This document shows positions 53,749 to 62,445 of a stretch of 64,000 bases of DNA, piece by piece. Numbering within the stretch: position 1 is the first letter of the stretch; each line of letters opens with the position of its first letter. The position numbers were made by a program, and so were the translations under genes. The notes below the pieces were generated by a model. The model was not told the DNA's origin. It did not search any database and worked only from the letters and a program-made list of their open reading frames with translations. Source of the stretch: Microlunatus elymi (GTDB lineage Bacteria > Actinomycetota > Actinomycetes > Propionibacteriales > Propionibacteriaceae). The DNA lies in NCBI RefSeq assembly GCF_007362775.1, contig NZ_CP041692.1, positions 5,022,001 to 5,086,000 on the forward strand. The letters are read 5' to 3'.

Positions 53749-55536
53749 CTAGCGGGCGGTCTGCAGTTCTGCCCAGACCTCGCGGCGTTGCCGTTGCTCG
53801 TCCGGGTCGGCGACCGGTACGGCGGCCAGCAGCCGTTGGGTGTACGGGTCGACGGGCGAACGCAGCACGACGTCGGTCGGGCCGGACTCGACCTCTCTGC
53901 CGTCCTGCAGCACGACCACGGTGCGGGTCATCTCCGACACCACGGCAAGATCATGACTGATGAACAGCCAGGCGAACCCGTACTCGGCCTGCAGACTGCT
54001 GAACAGTTGCAGGACTTGATCTTGAACGGAGACGTCCAGCGCACTGGTCGGCTCGTCGGCGATCACCAGACTCGGCCGCAGTGCCAGCGCCCGGGCGATG
54101 GCGACACGCTGCCGCTGACCGCCGGAAAGCTCGTGTGGGTAGCGATCGGCGAGCTTGCCGCCCAGTTGCACCGCGTCCAGCAACTCGGCCACGCGGGTGG
54201 CCCGACCGGCCGACGAAGTGTCGGAGTGCAGTCGGATCGGTTCGCCGATGCTGCGGCCGATGGTGTGCCGCGGATTGAGACTCGAGGTCGGGTCCTGGAA
54301 CACCATCCCCAGCCGGGTCCGCAACCGGCGCAGCTTCCGGCCGCGCAGACCCGACAGATCGATGCCGTCGATCCGGACCGTGCCGGCCGCGGGACTGATC
54401 AGCCCGGCCAGGGTACGGCCGATGGTCGACTTGCCGGAGCCGGATTCTCCAACCAGGCCTAGGGTTTCGCCAGGTTCGATCCGCAGCGAGACATCCCGGA
54501 CCGCGGGCAGACCGCTGCCCAGTCCCCGACCGTGATAGACGACGCTGACATGATCAAGTTCCGCCGCCGGAGCCGCCGGGACGGTCTCGGCTGTCGGTGC
54601 GGCTGCCGATTCGGCGACCGGTGCGGCCCGCCTCCCGGTCTCGTCGATCCGCAGACTGGCCAACCGGGGCACGGCATCCAGCAGCCGACGGGTGTAATCC
54701 TGCTGCGGCCGGGCGAACAGCGCGACGGCCGGCGCCGCCTCGACGATCTCGCCGGATCGCATCACCGCCACGTCATCGGCCACGTCCGCCACCACGCCCA
54801 TGTCGTGGGTGATCAACAACACCGAGGTGCCGAGCCGCTCGGTCAGGCCCCGGATGAGTTCCAGGATCTGCGCCTGCACCGTGACGTCCAGCGCGGTGGT
54901 CGGCTCGTCGGCGATCAACACGTACGGATCATTGCCGATCGCCATCGCGATCATGGCCCGTTGCAACTGACCGCCGGATGCCTCGTGCGGGTAGGCCCGA
55001 GCGATCCGACGCGGGTTGCGGACCTCCACCGATTCGAGCAACTCCAGCACGCGTTGCTCGGCCTGGGCACGGGTCAGGTCCCGGTGATGGGTCCGCAGCG
55101 CCTCGGCGATCTGGTTGCCGATGGTGAACACCGGGTTCAGAGCGTTCATCGGCTCCTGGAAGATGGTGCCGACCCGGCCACCGCGAACCGAACGCAGGGC
55201 GGCCGGATCCGCACCCAGCAACTCCTGGCCGGCCAGCCGGATGCTGCCGGTGACCCGAGCCGTACCCGGCAACAGATCGAGCACCGACATCGCGGTGACG
55301 CTCTTCCCGGAACCCGACTCCCCGACCAGCGCCAGCACCCGACCCGACTGCAGCTCGAAGTCGACACCGTGCACGACCTCGCGGGCCGGCCCCGAACTGC
55401 CGGCCCCCGCGGCGAACTCGATGTGCAGATCGGAAACGGCGAGCGTCGGGTCGTCGACCGGGGTGCGTTCCGGCCCTTCGACAGGCTCAGGACCCTGCTC
55501 GCGCTCAGTCACCTTCGTCGTCCGCTCTGCGCTCAC
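53749..55536 (-). CDS. Fused DppD-DppF-type ABC ATPase of a peptide importer
   Basis: The 595-residue protein contains two complete ATPase domains in tandem. The first has GESGSGKS (73-80), EASGGQLQRAMIA (signature, with ASGGQ instead of LSGGQ), VLIADEPTTALD and ITHDMGVV. The second has GESGSGKST, LSGGQRQRVAIARAL, LVIADEPTSALD and SHDLAVVSE. The halves are joined by an Ala/Pro-rich linker (about 305-335). Normally DppD and DppF are separate genes. Residues 16-21 (PEPVEG) are encoded by a copy of the dispersed TTCGACAGGCTCAGG repeat. The gene is the last of a four-gene importer (permeases, SBP, ATPase). Confidence 0.93.
   Translation of the reverse strand: MSAERTTKVTEREQGPEPVEGPERTPVDDPTLAVSDLHIEFAAGAGSSGPAREVVHGVDFELQSGRVLALVGESGSGKSVTAMSVLDLLPGTARVTGSIRLAGQELLGADPAALRSVRGGRVGTIFQEPMNALNPVFTIGNQIAEALRTHHRDLTRAQAEQRVLELLESVEVRNPRRIARAYPHEASGGQLQRAMIAMAIGNDPYVLIADEPTTALDVTVQAQILELIRGLTERLGTSVLLITHDMGVVADVADDVAVMRSGEIVEAAPAVALFARPQQDYTRRLLDAVPRLASLRIDETGRRAAPVAESAAAPTAETVPAAPAAELDHVSVVYHGRGLGSGLPAVRDVSLRIEPGETLGLVGESGSGKSTIGRTLAGLISPAAGTVRIDGIDLSGLRGRKLRRLRTRLGMVFQDPTSSLNPRHTIGRSIGEPIRLHSDTSSAGRATRVAELLDAVQLGGKLADRYPHELSGGQRQRVAIARALALRPSLVIADEPTSALDVSVQDQVLQLFSSLQAEYGFAWLFISHDLAVVSEMTRTVVVLQDGREVESGPTDVVLRSPVDPYTQRLLAAVPVADPDEQRQRREVWAELQTAR
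55478..55493. repeat. TTCGACAGGCTCAGGA dispersed repeat inside a coding sequence
   Basis: The repeat lies in the first codons of the fused peptide-importer ATPase and is read in frame on the minus strand as PEPVEG within a low-complexity N-terminal tail, so it is tolerated rather than disruptive. Confidence 0.75.
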
Positions 55537-55548
55537 TCATGATCAACT

Positions 55549-57225
55549 TCACTGCTGCTTCAGGGTCACCTTGAGGTAGTTCGGGTAGGCCGGGAAGGAG
55601 CCGATGAAGAAGTTCTGCACGTCGGAACCTCGCAGGAACGAGTTCTTGGCGTAGCTGATCGGGATCACCGGGGCGTCCTGCATGATCTGCTTGTCGATCG
55701 CCGCCCAGTCCTGCTGCGCCTTGGCTTGATCAACTTCTCCGGTCGCCTGCTGGATCGCCTTGTCCACCGCAGGATTGTCGTAGCGCGAGGTGTTGTAGCC
55801 TCCGCCACCGATCTGGCTGGAGTCGAACAGCGGCTGGATGTTGGCGTTCGGACTCGGGAAGTCCGGCTGCCAGCTGCCCAGATACATGTCGTAGTCGCCC
55901 TTCGATCCGGTGACCTTTTCCGACACCGCATTCGAGTCCAGCGACTGGATCTTGATCTTGACCCCGGCGCGCTCCAGGCCCTGCTCGACCGCCTGCGCCT
56001 GCGAGGTCGACATCGAGGTGTTCGAAGTGACCAGGGTGAAGCTCAGATCGGAGGCGTGCCCGGCTTCCTTCAGCAATTGCTTGGCCTTCGCGATGTTGCC
56101 GCTGTCGCCGGCCGGGTACAGGTCGTACTCCTGCCGACCCTCGATCCCCGGCGTGATCAGGGTGGTGGCCGGCGAGCCGGAGATGGCACCGCCGGAGGCC
56201 GCGATGAACGCCTTCCGGTCGATCGCGTACTGCAGTGCCTGCCGGACCTTGACGTCCTTCAACGCACCGCGCTGCGTGTTCATCGCGACGAAGTTGACGG
56301 CGCCCGGCTGCGAGGTGACCAGCCGATCCTTCACCTGCGGATTGTTCTGCGCCTGCGCCAACTGCGCGGCCGGCACGAAGTCGGCCCCGAACGAGGTCTT
56401 GGCGTCGCCGTTGTCACCGATCAACGCCTGCGCCGCGACCGTGTCGTCCTGGCCGAGTTTGAAGATGATCTTGTCCGGACCGCCGGTCCGCGCGGTGTCG
56501 GTGGAGGCTTTCCACTGCGGGTTGCGGACCAGGGTCATCTGCACGCCCTGCTGGTAGGAATCGACCTTGTACGGACCGGAGGCCGCCGGATCCTTGCCGT
56601 ACTCTGCGGGCTTGGTGTCCTTGGACTTCTCCACCGGCGCGAAGGCCGGCATCGAGACGATCCACGGCCAGTCACCGTACGGAACCTTGAGCTTGAAGAC
56701 GATGGTCTGATCATCCGGCGTCTCGATCGAGTCGAGTTCCTTGCCCGAGTACGGGCCCTTGTAGCTGTCGCCGCCGATCAGCAGTCCCTTGTGATATCCG
56801 AGGCCGCCGGACAACTCCGGCGCGAACGAACGCTCGACGCCGTACTTGATCGCCGCACTGGTGATCGGAGTTCCGTCGTCGAATTTCAAGCCCTGCTTGA
56901 GTTTGTACGTCCAGGTCTTGCCGCCGTCGCTGGGCGTGCCGGTGTCGGTGGCAAGGTCACTGACCACCTTGGACGGCTGTCCGGGGCCATTCTGCCAAGC
57001 CGTCAGCCGGCGGTTGACCAGGCCGTTGGAGGTGATCGCCAGGCTCTGGCTGGTGGCCGGATCGAAATTCATCTCGGTGCCCGAGGACAAGATCGTCAGC
57101 GTGCCACCCTTGGTCGACGCGGCGGTGTTGCCGCCGGACGAGTTCGACTGTTCGGGGTTGGCATTACACGCGGCGACCGCCAGCACGGTTGCCACTGCGG
57201 CGATACCGATGGCGATGCGTTTCAT
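55549..57225 (-). CDS. ABC peptide importer, substrate-binding lipoprotein (SBP_bac_5)
   Basis: The 558-residue lipoprotein has a signal peptide MKRIAIGIAAVATVLAVAAC with Cys20. The mature protein has the family 5 signature TWTYKLKQGLKFDDGTPITSAAIKYGVERSF, PAASGPYKVDSYQQGVQMTLVRNPQWKA and SSNTSMSTSQAQAVEQGLERAGVKIKIQSL. The length matches DppA/OppA proteins. It should bind peptides outside the cell and deliver them to the permeases encoded just upstream. The gap to the ATPase gene is 12 bases and to the permease gene about 50. The ATG at 57225 has GAGAGGATCC upstream. Confidence 0.95.
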   Translation of the reverse strand: MKRIAIGIAAVATVLAVAACNANPEQSNSSGGNTAASTKGGTLTILSSGTEMNFDPATSQSLAITSNGLVNRRLTAWQNGPGQPSKVVSDLATDTGTPSDGGKTWTYKLKQGLKFDDGTPITSAAIKYGVERSFAPELSGGLGYHKGLLIGGDSYKGPYSGKELDSIETPDDQTIVFKLKVPYGDWPWIVSMPAFAPVEKSKDTKPAEYGKDPAASGPYKVDSYQQGVQMTLVRNPQWKASTDTARTGGPDKIIFKLGQDDTVAAQALIGDNGDAKTSFGADFVPAAQLAQAQNNPQVKDRLVTSQPGAVNFVAMNTQRGALKDVKVRQALQYAIDRKAFIAASGGAISGSPATTLITPGIEGRQEYDLYPAGDSGNIAKAKQLLKEAGHASDLSFTLVTSNTSMSTSQAQAVEQGLERAGVKIKIQSLDSNAVSEKVTGSKGDYDMYLGSWQPDFPSPNANIQPLFDSSQIGGGGYNTSRYDNPAVDKAIQQATGEVDQAKAQQDWAAIDKQIMQDAPVIPISYAKNSFLRGSDVQNFFIGSFPAYPNYLKVTLKQQ

Positions 57226-57274
57226 CGTGGTGGATCCTCTCGGGTTGAGCGGTGCGGAAACAACAGATCGGTGA

Positions 57275-58375
57275 TCACGAATCGATCACCTTGACGCGTG
57301 GGTCGAGCAACCCGTAGGTGACGTCGACCACGAAGTTGGCGATGATGATCAAGAACGCGGAGAACAGGGTGACTCCGACCAGCACCTGCAGGTCGAGATT
57401 GCCCACCGCGTCCAGCAGCAGGGATCCCAAGCCCTGCATGGAAAAGACCTTCTCGGTGATCACCGCACCACCGAGCAGTCCGCCCAGGTCCAGGCCGAAC
57501 ACGGTACTGACCGGGATCAGCACATTGCGGAGCGCGTGCCGGCCGATCACCCGGCGTTCCTTCAGGCCCTTGGCCCGGGCAGTTCGGATGTAGTCCTCGC
57601 CGAGCACGTCGAGCATCTGGCCGCGGGTCAGCCTGGTGTAGATCGCGGCGTTCAGTAACGCCAACATGATCCAGGGCAGGATCAGGTGCCAGAGCCAGTC
57701 GACCGGGCTCTGGCTGAACGGCACGTAACCGCTGACCGGCACCATGTTGAGGGTGAAGCCGAAGATGAAGATGCCGAGCAGTCCGACCAGATAGGACGGC
57801 GCCGACACACCGGCGACGGAGATCGTGGTCAGGGTCCGATCGACCACAGTGCCGCGTTTCAGGGCCGCGATCACCCCGGTCGACACACCGAGGATGAGCC
57901 ACAGAATCGCTGCCCCGATGGCGATCGAGAAGGTCACCGGAATCCGGGTCAAGATCAACTCGGTGACCGGTTCGTTCAACCGGAACGAATAGCCGAAGCA
58001 CGGTGCCGAACACTGCACGGCGGCCGCCCCGGAGCCGAACGTGCGACCGGCGACGATGCCGCCGAGGAAGGTGAAGAACTGTCGCCACCAGGGCTCGTCG
58101 TATCCCATGAAGGCCCGTGCCTGTTCCAGCCGGTCGGGTGTGCAGGGCCGGCCGCAGGACAGCTGTGCCGGGTCGGACGGCAGCACGTAGAAGATCAGGT
58201 AGCTGATCACCGCGATGATCAACAACACCAGCAGCATGCCGCCGAACCGGCCGACGAAGAATCGTGCGTACGCCCACGCGCGGCGACCGGAGGTGATCGC
58301 CGGGGCGGTCGTGCGGGACCGTTCGGCCGGATTCAGGCCGGTCGAACGGGAATCGGTCGAGTTGGGCGCGGTCAT
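57275..58375 (-). CDS. ABC peptide importer permease (DppB-like)
   Basis: The 366-residue permease has an N-terminal cytoplasmic tail (1-40), a helix at 46-64, an extracytoplasmic loop with two Cys pairs (CGRPCTP at 74-80 and QCSAPC at 121-126), and five further helices. The EAA loop reads ARAKGLKERRVIGRHALRNVLIP (about 266-288), the signature for docking to the ATPase. The two Cys pairs in the loop may form disulfides. The ATG at 58375 overlaps the stop of the DppC-like gene by four bases, so the permeases are translationally coupled. Confidence 0.93.
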   Translation of the reverse strand: MTAPNSTDSRSTGLNPAERSRTTAPAITSGRRAWAYARFFVGRFGGMLLVLLIIAVISYLIFYVLPSDPAQLSCGRPCTPDRLEQARAFMGYDEPWWRQFFTFLGGIVAGRTFGSGAAAVQCSAPCFGYSFRLNEPVTELILTRIPVTFSIAIGAAILWLILGVSTGVIAALKRGTVVDRTLTTISVAGVSAPSYLVGLLGIFIFGFTLNMVPVSGYVPFSQSPVDWLWHLILPWIMLALLNAAIYTRLTRGQMLDVLGEDYIRTARAKGLKERRVIGRHALRNVLIPVSTVFGLDLGGLLGGAVITEKVFSMQGLGSLLLDAVGNLDLQVLVGVTLFSAFLIIIANFVVDVTYGLLDPRVKVIDS

Positions 58376-59292
58376 CGGCCCGCCCCCGAACTCCGCGGAT
58401 CCAGTACGTCGCGCAGCCCGTCGCCGAAGATGTTGAAGCCCAGGGTGACCAGGAACAGCGCGCCGCCGGGGAAGACCAGGAACATCGGGTCGACCGAGAT
58501 CCAGTTGATCGCCTCGCCGATCGACCGGCCCCAGGCCGGCGTCGGCGGCGGCACTCCGACGCCGAGGAAGGACAGCGCCGCCTCGGTGCCGATCTTGCCC
58601 GGGATGGAGATGGTGGCGAACACGATGATGGTCGCGGTCAGGTTGGGCAGCAACTGGACCCAGAGGATGTGGCCCGGACCCGCGCCGGACGCCTGGGCCG
58701 CCACCACGTAGTTGCGTTCCCGCAGGCTGAGTGTCTGCCCGCGGACGACCCGGGCGATCGCCGGCCAGCCGAAGAAGCCGATCACGATGATGATCAACAG
58801 CGACTTGGGGAACGACGCCGGCACCACCGCCCCGAGGGTGATCATGAAGATCAGCCCAGGGAAGCCGAAGACGACGTCGGTCACCCGGCTGATGATCCGA
58901 TCGGCCCAGCCGCCGAAGTAGCCGGCGATGATGCCGATGGCGACACCGAGGATCAGCGACACGACGGTCGCGGCGACGCCGACCAGCAACGACGTCCGGG
59001 CGCCGTACACGACGATGGAGAACAGGTCCCGGCCGGTCAGCGGCTCCACCCCGAACCAGTGATCGGCACTGATGCCGCCGAATCGTCCCTTCGGTGCGGT
59101 GTCCGGGCCGAGCTGGTCCAGGTGATAGGTGTACGGATCCTGCCCGGCCAGCTTGGTCAGCAGCGGCGCGAAGATGGCCGCCAGCACGAAGATCAGGATG
59201 ATGATCCCACCCGCGACCACCGATGAGTCGGCCATCAACCGGCGCACCAGCGAGCGGCGCGTCGGCTCGGCTTCGACCACAGCAGTCGTCAC
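58372..59292 (-). CDS. ABC peptide importer permease (DppC-like)
   Basis: The 306-residue permease begins VTTAVVEAEPTRRSLVRRLMADSSVVAGGIIILI, the usual OppC/DppC N-terminus, followed by PYTYHLDQLGPDTAPKGRF, HWFGVEPLTGRDLFSIVVYGARTSL (a strong DppC motif), five helices and the EAA loop VAAQASGAGPGHILWVQLLPNL. The GTG at 59292 has GGGAGG upstream; a longer frame is rejected. It is the first gene of the dppC-dppB-SBP-dppDF operon. The gap of about 320 bases upstream contains an E/F-type hairpin, so transcription starts here. Confidence 0.93.
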   Translation of the reverse strand: MTTAVVEAEPTRRSLVRRLMADSSVVAGGIIILIFVLAAIFAPLLTKLAGQDPYTYHLDQLGPDTAPKGRFGGISADHWFGVEPLTGRDLFSIVVYGARTSLLVGVAATVVSLILGVAIGIIAGYFGGWADRIISRVTDVVFGFPGLIFMITLGAVVPASFPKSLLIIIVIGFFGWPAIARVVRGQTLSLRERNYVVAAQASGAGPGHILWVQLLPNLTATIIVFATISIPGKIGTEAALSFLGVGVPPPTPAWGRSIGEAINWISVDPMFLVFPGGALFLVTLGFNIFGDGLRDVLDPRSSGAGR

Positions 59293-59610
59293 GAGATGCG
59301 ATCCTCCCAACAGTTCGGTGCCACGGCAACGGGTTCTCAGCCGCCCGGCGAGCCATGTTGACACCCGCCGACGGCATCGGCGGACAACAGCCAGCAGCCG
59401 GACAGCTATTCCCGGCCGGCGGAAAATGATGCTAGAGCCCGATCATCCAGAGCTCGACACGAACCCTACGCCAGGGGTAGGGAATGCGGCGATCCCGGAC
59501 AGCCGCCGTCGCACCCATCAGCCGCGCGCGAGATCGACCGCCGCTCCCGAAGTATCGGCTGCGGGAGCCGGTTTTGCGCGCGGCTGTTCGGACAACCCGC
59601 GACCGGGCGA
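59293..59610. other. Intergenic stretch with a hairpin element
   Basis: Lies between the MFS gene (3' end at 59611) and the importer operon promoter. It contains the hairpin element 59519-59586. AT-rich bases around 59405-59440 (CAGCTATTCC, GGAAAATGATGCTAG) may be the promoter of the importer operon. No gene is seen. Confidence 0.5.
59519..59586. terminator. Hairpin family element after the MFS gene
   Basis: CAGCCGCGCGC (59519-59529) pairs with GCGCGCGGCTG (59576-59586). An inner stem CTCCCG (59544-59549)/CGGGAG (59562-59567) is nested within it. The outer arms and the TTCGG that follows match the element at 53635-53733. It lies 25 bases past the stop of the MFS gene on the minus strand. Confidence 0.55.
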
Positions 59611-60924
59611 TCAGTGGGCGACCACGACGGCACGGTCGATGCGGACCGCGTAGGCCAGCAGGGGTATGGCGACCAGGACGGCCATCAGCGACAGGCCGCC
59701 GAAGCCGACCAGGGCGAACAGCGGTCCGGAGATCAAGGCCGCCAATGCAGCGAAGCCGTTCATCGCGGTGTCGACCATGCCCTGAGAGGAGGTACGGACG
59801 TCGGCCGGCACCGACTCCGACAGCAGGATCGAGCCCGGCACCGTACCGCAGGACCAGCCGAGCCCGAGCAGGAACAAACTGATCATGGTCCAGCCCTCGT
59901 TGCCGCCGGAGATCATCGCCGCGACCGAACTGCCGATGAAGATCAACTGGCCGAGCATGATCACCCGCACCGGCCCGACCCGATCGCTGGCCCAACCAAC
60001 CAGCGGCGACAGCGCGAACATGCCCAGAACGTGAATGCTGATGGTGATTCCGACGATCGTCAGGCTCGACCCGTGATGATGCATCTGTACCGGCGTCATC
60101 GTCATCAGGCTCACCATCGACAGGTGTGCGCCGATCACCACCACCAAGGCGAACCGCGCCGGCCGGATCGACCACAGCGTGCCGAACACCTGCCGGATCG
60201 AACGCCGCTTGATCGGCCGTCCGTCGCGATGCTCGTGCTCCGTGGCGGTCAGCAGCGGATCCGGCCTCAGAAAGATCAAGATCAACAAGCCGGCGATGAT
60301 TAACATCACCAGCGCGATCACGAAGGCGCCGGCCAGCGGCGGCAGCCCGAGCCGGCGGGAGACCACCGTGCCGGGTTCACCGAGATTGGGCCCGAGAACC
60401 GAGCCGAGAGTGCCGCACCAGACGACCAGCGAGAGCGTACGTCCTCGGTTGAGCGGCCGGGCCAGGTCGGTCGCCGCGAACCGGGACTGCAGCATGGCCG
60501 CGGTGCCGGCGCCGAAGAGCAGCATGCCGCCGATCAGCAGCGCGATGTTGTCCGTCACCGTCGCGCAGATCAGGGCGACCGCGCCCAGCGCTGCCAGGAA
60601 CCAGCCGGCCGAGAGTGCGATCCGGCGGCCGCCGCGGGTGGCCAGCAACGCCAGCGGGATGCCGAGCAGCGCCGCGCCGAGCGTGGCCGACGTGCGCGCC
60701 AGCCCGGCCAGCGTCTCGCTGCCGGTGACCTCCTCGGCCAGCAGGATCCCGACCGACGGTGATGCTCCCATCCCGAACGAGCCGAGCACCTGACCGACGA
60801 TCAGCAGCACCAGGCTGCGCCGTTGCAGCGAGACGATCCGCGGCTCGTTCTGCCATTCGGAGAGGGAGCTGGATTCGGCGACAGAGCTGCCGGCCGGGGC
60901 GCCGGACTCGCTGGACTGATGCAC
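59611..60924 (-). CDS. Major facilitator superfamily transporter
   Basis: The 437-residue protein (from GTG 60924) has twelve predicted helices. A conserved inter-helix loop reads LLATRGGRRIALSAGW (motif A-like GxLaDrxGrrrxl form), and the C-terminal half has ALSPLVGWASDRVGPVRVIMLGQ, a second copy of the same pattern. The central loop (about residue 205-235) is charged. Function is probably drug or metabolite efflux; nothing indicates the substrate. A longer frame starting at TTG 60972 is possible. It is divergent from the MalY-like gene across a short gap with a GATATC-containing dyad. Confidence 0.87.
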   Translation of the reverse strand: MHQSSESGAPAGSSVAESSSLSEWQNEPRIVSLQRRSLVLLIVGQVLGSFGMGASPSVGILLAEEVTGSETLAGLARTSATLGAALLGIPLALLATRGGRRIALSAGWFLAALGAVALICATVTDNIALLIGGMLLFGAGTAAMLQSRFAATDLARPLNRGRTLSLVVWCGTLGSVLGPNLGEPGTVVSRRLGLPPLAGAFVIALVMLIIAGLLILIFLRPDPLLTATEHEHRDGRPIKRRSIRQVFGTLWSIRPARFALVVVIGAHLSMVSLMTMTPVQMHHHGSSLTIVGITISIHVLGMFALSPLVGWASDRVGPVRVIMLGQLIFIGSSVAAMISGGNEGWTMISLFLLGLGWSCGTVPGSILLSESVPADVRTSSQGMVDTAMNGFAALAALISGPLFALVGFGGLSLMAVLVAIPLLAYAVRIDRAVVVAH

Positions 60925-61021
60925 GGTGAGTTTGCTGCCTGTTCTGCTGAGCGCGCGAATTTGTACTGGCAAGGAAGGAATCCGGGGGCAGCGTATCCGT
61001 TCCCGAGGCGCGGACGCAGTT

Positions 61022-61063
61022 CGATATCCGGGCGGTCGCGGCGCCGTCGGGCGGTCGATATCG
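61022..61063. promoter_or_regulatory. Inverted repeat in the MFS/malY-like divergent gap
   Basis: CGATATC (61022-61028) and GATATCG (61057-61063) are exact inverted arms with 28 bases between them, themselves GC-rich with repeated GGGCGGTCG. The second arm ends eight bases before the GTG of the MalY-like gene. It may be an operator for the divergent pair. Confidence 0.4.
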
Positions 61064-61070
61064 TGGCCAG

Positions 61071-62252
61071 GTGAGTGACTCGCCCTACCCCGACAAGATC
61101 GACTTCGACACGATCGACGTCGACCGACTCCGCCGGATCGGCAGCGTCAAGTGGACGGCCAACGGCGACCGGCTCGGCGCGTTCATCGCCGAGATGGACT
61201 TCGGCGCCGCACCGCCGATCACCGAGGCGCTGCATCGAACGGTCGACGACGGCCTGTTCGGGTATCTGCCCGATCAACTGGCCGCGTCGATGTCGCGAGC
61301 CTGTGCCGGGTGGCAGGCCGACGCGTACGGCTGGCAGGTCGACCCGGGGCGGATCCATCCGCTGCCCGATGTGCTGAAGGGGTTGGAGATCGCCATCCAG
61401 CACTTCTCCCGGCCGGGCTCACCGGTGATCATGCCGGTGCCCGCCTACATGCCGTTCCTGCTGCTGCCGCCGGCGCTCGAACGGGAGATCATCCGGGTGC
61501 CGCTGCTGGAGCAGGACGGTCGGTACGGCTTCGACCTGGACGCGCTCGGCCGGGCTTTCGAACAGGGCGGCGATCTGGTCGTGCTGTGCAACCCGTACAA
61601 CCCGGTCGGTCGGGTGTTCAGCGCCGAGGAGTTGACCGCGTTCAGCGAGGTGGTGGCCGCGCACGGCGGACAGGTGTTCGCCGATGAGATCCACGGTCCG
61701 TTGGTCTACCCGGGTGCCCGGCACATCCCGTACGCGTCGATCTCGGAAACCGCCGCCGGGCACACGCTGACCGCGACCGCCGCGTCCAAGGCCTGGAATC
61801 TGCCCGGGCTGAAGTGTGCGCAGTTGATCATCAACAACGATGCCGACGCAAAGATCTATGCCGGCATCAGCCCATTCCTGACCCACGGCGCCAGCAACCC
61901 CGGCGTGGTCGCGACCATTGCCGCCTACACCGCCGGAAAGCCCTGGCTGGACAGCGTTGTGGACTATCTGGACGGCAATCGCCGGTTGCTCGCCGAGCTG
62001 CTGGCCGACGAGCTGCCGATGATCAACTTCACCCCGCCGGAGGGCACCTACATCGGCTGGTTGGATTGTCGTGATCTTGGTCTGGAGTCCAGCCCGGCCG
62101 AGTTCTTCGCCGAGCACGCAGGCGTCGCACTCACCGACGGCGCAGCCTGCGGCACCCCCGGCTTCGCCCGGATGATCTTCGCCACTCCGCGCCCGATCCT
62201 GACCGAGATGGTCCACCGGATGGCCGACGCCGTCAGAACGCACCTCCGCTGA
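61071..62252 (+). CDS. MalY/PatB-type PLP-dependent C-S lyase or aminotransferase
   Basis: The 393-residue fold-type I PLP enzyme shows the MalY/PatB pattern. It starts with DTIDVDRLRRIGSVKW, then IAEMDFGAAPPITEAL, LVVLCNPYNPVGRVFSAEEL (NPYNPVG), QVFADEIHGPLVYPGARHIPYAS and the PLP lysine in TATAASKAWNLPGLKCAQ. FVxN residues and FMRF-like RMIFATPRPIL near the end complete the active site. Such enzymes cleave cystathionine or other beta C-S bonds; some (MalY) also bind a transcription activator. The GTG at 61071 has weak upstream signals. It is divergent from the MFS gene and a long hairpin follows. Confidence 0.9.
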   Translation: MSDSPYPDKIDFDTIDVDRLRRIGSVKWTANGDRLGAFIAEMDFGAAPPITEALHRTVDDGLFGYLPDQLAASMSRACAGWQADAYGWQVDPGRIHPLPDVLKGLEIAIQHFSRPGSPVIMPVPAYMPFLLLPPALEREIIRVPLLEQDGRYGFDLDALGRAFEQGGDLVVLCNPYNPVGRVFSAEELTAFSEVVAAHGGQVFADEIHGPLVYPGARHIPYASISETAAGHTLTATAASKAWNLPGLKCAQLIINNDADAKIYAGISPFLTHGASNPGVVATIAAYTAGKPWLDSVVDYLDGNRRLLAELLADELPMINFTPPEGTYIGWLDCRDLGLESSPAEFFAEHAGVALTDGAACGTPGFARMIFATPRPILTEMVHRMADAVRTHLR

Positions 62253-62331
62253 CCCACGACGGACCTGCGCACGGCGAGCATTCCGCCGCCCACCGACCCG
62301 CCGCACCGACCCGCCGACCCGCCAGATTCCG

Positions 62332-62399
62332 TTCCCGCGCACCTGCGGTACTCGCGCGCAAGTACGAACCTGCGCGGCAGCGCCGCAGGTGCGCGGGAA
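62332..62399. terminator. Long hairpin between convergent genes
   Basis: TTCCCGCGCACCTGCGG (62332-62348) pairs perfectly (17 bp) with CCGCAGGTGCGCGGGAA (62383-62399) around a 34-base loop. It lies between the MalY-like gene and the TrmH gene, which converge, so it could end both transcripts. No T-run. Confidence 0.6.
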
Positions 62400-62445
62400 G
62401 CGATGTTGGAGGGTCGGGCGGAGGCATGCCAGGACGACAGCGGGC

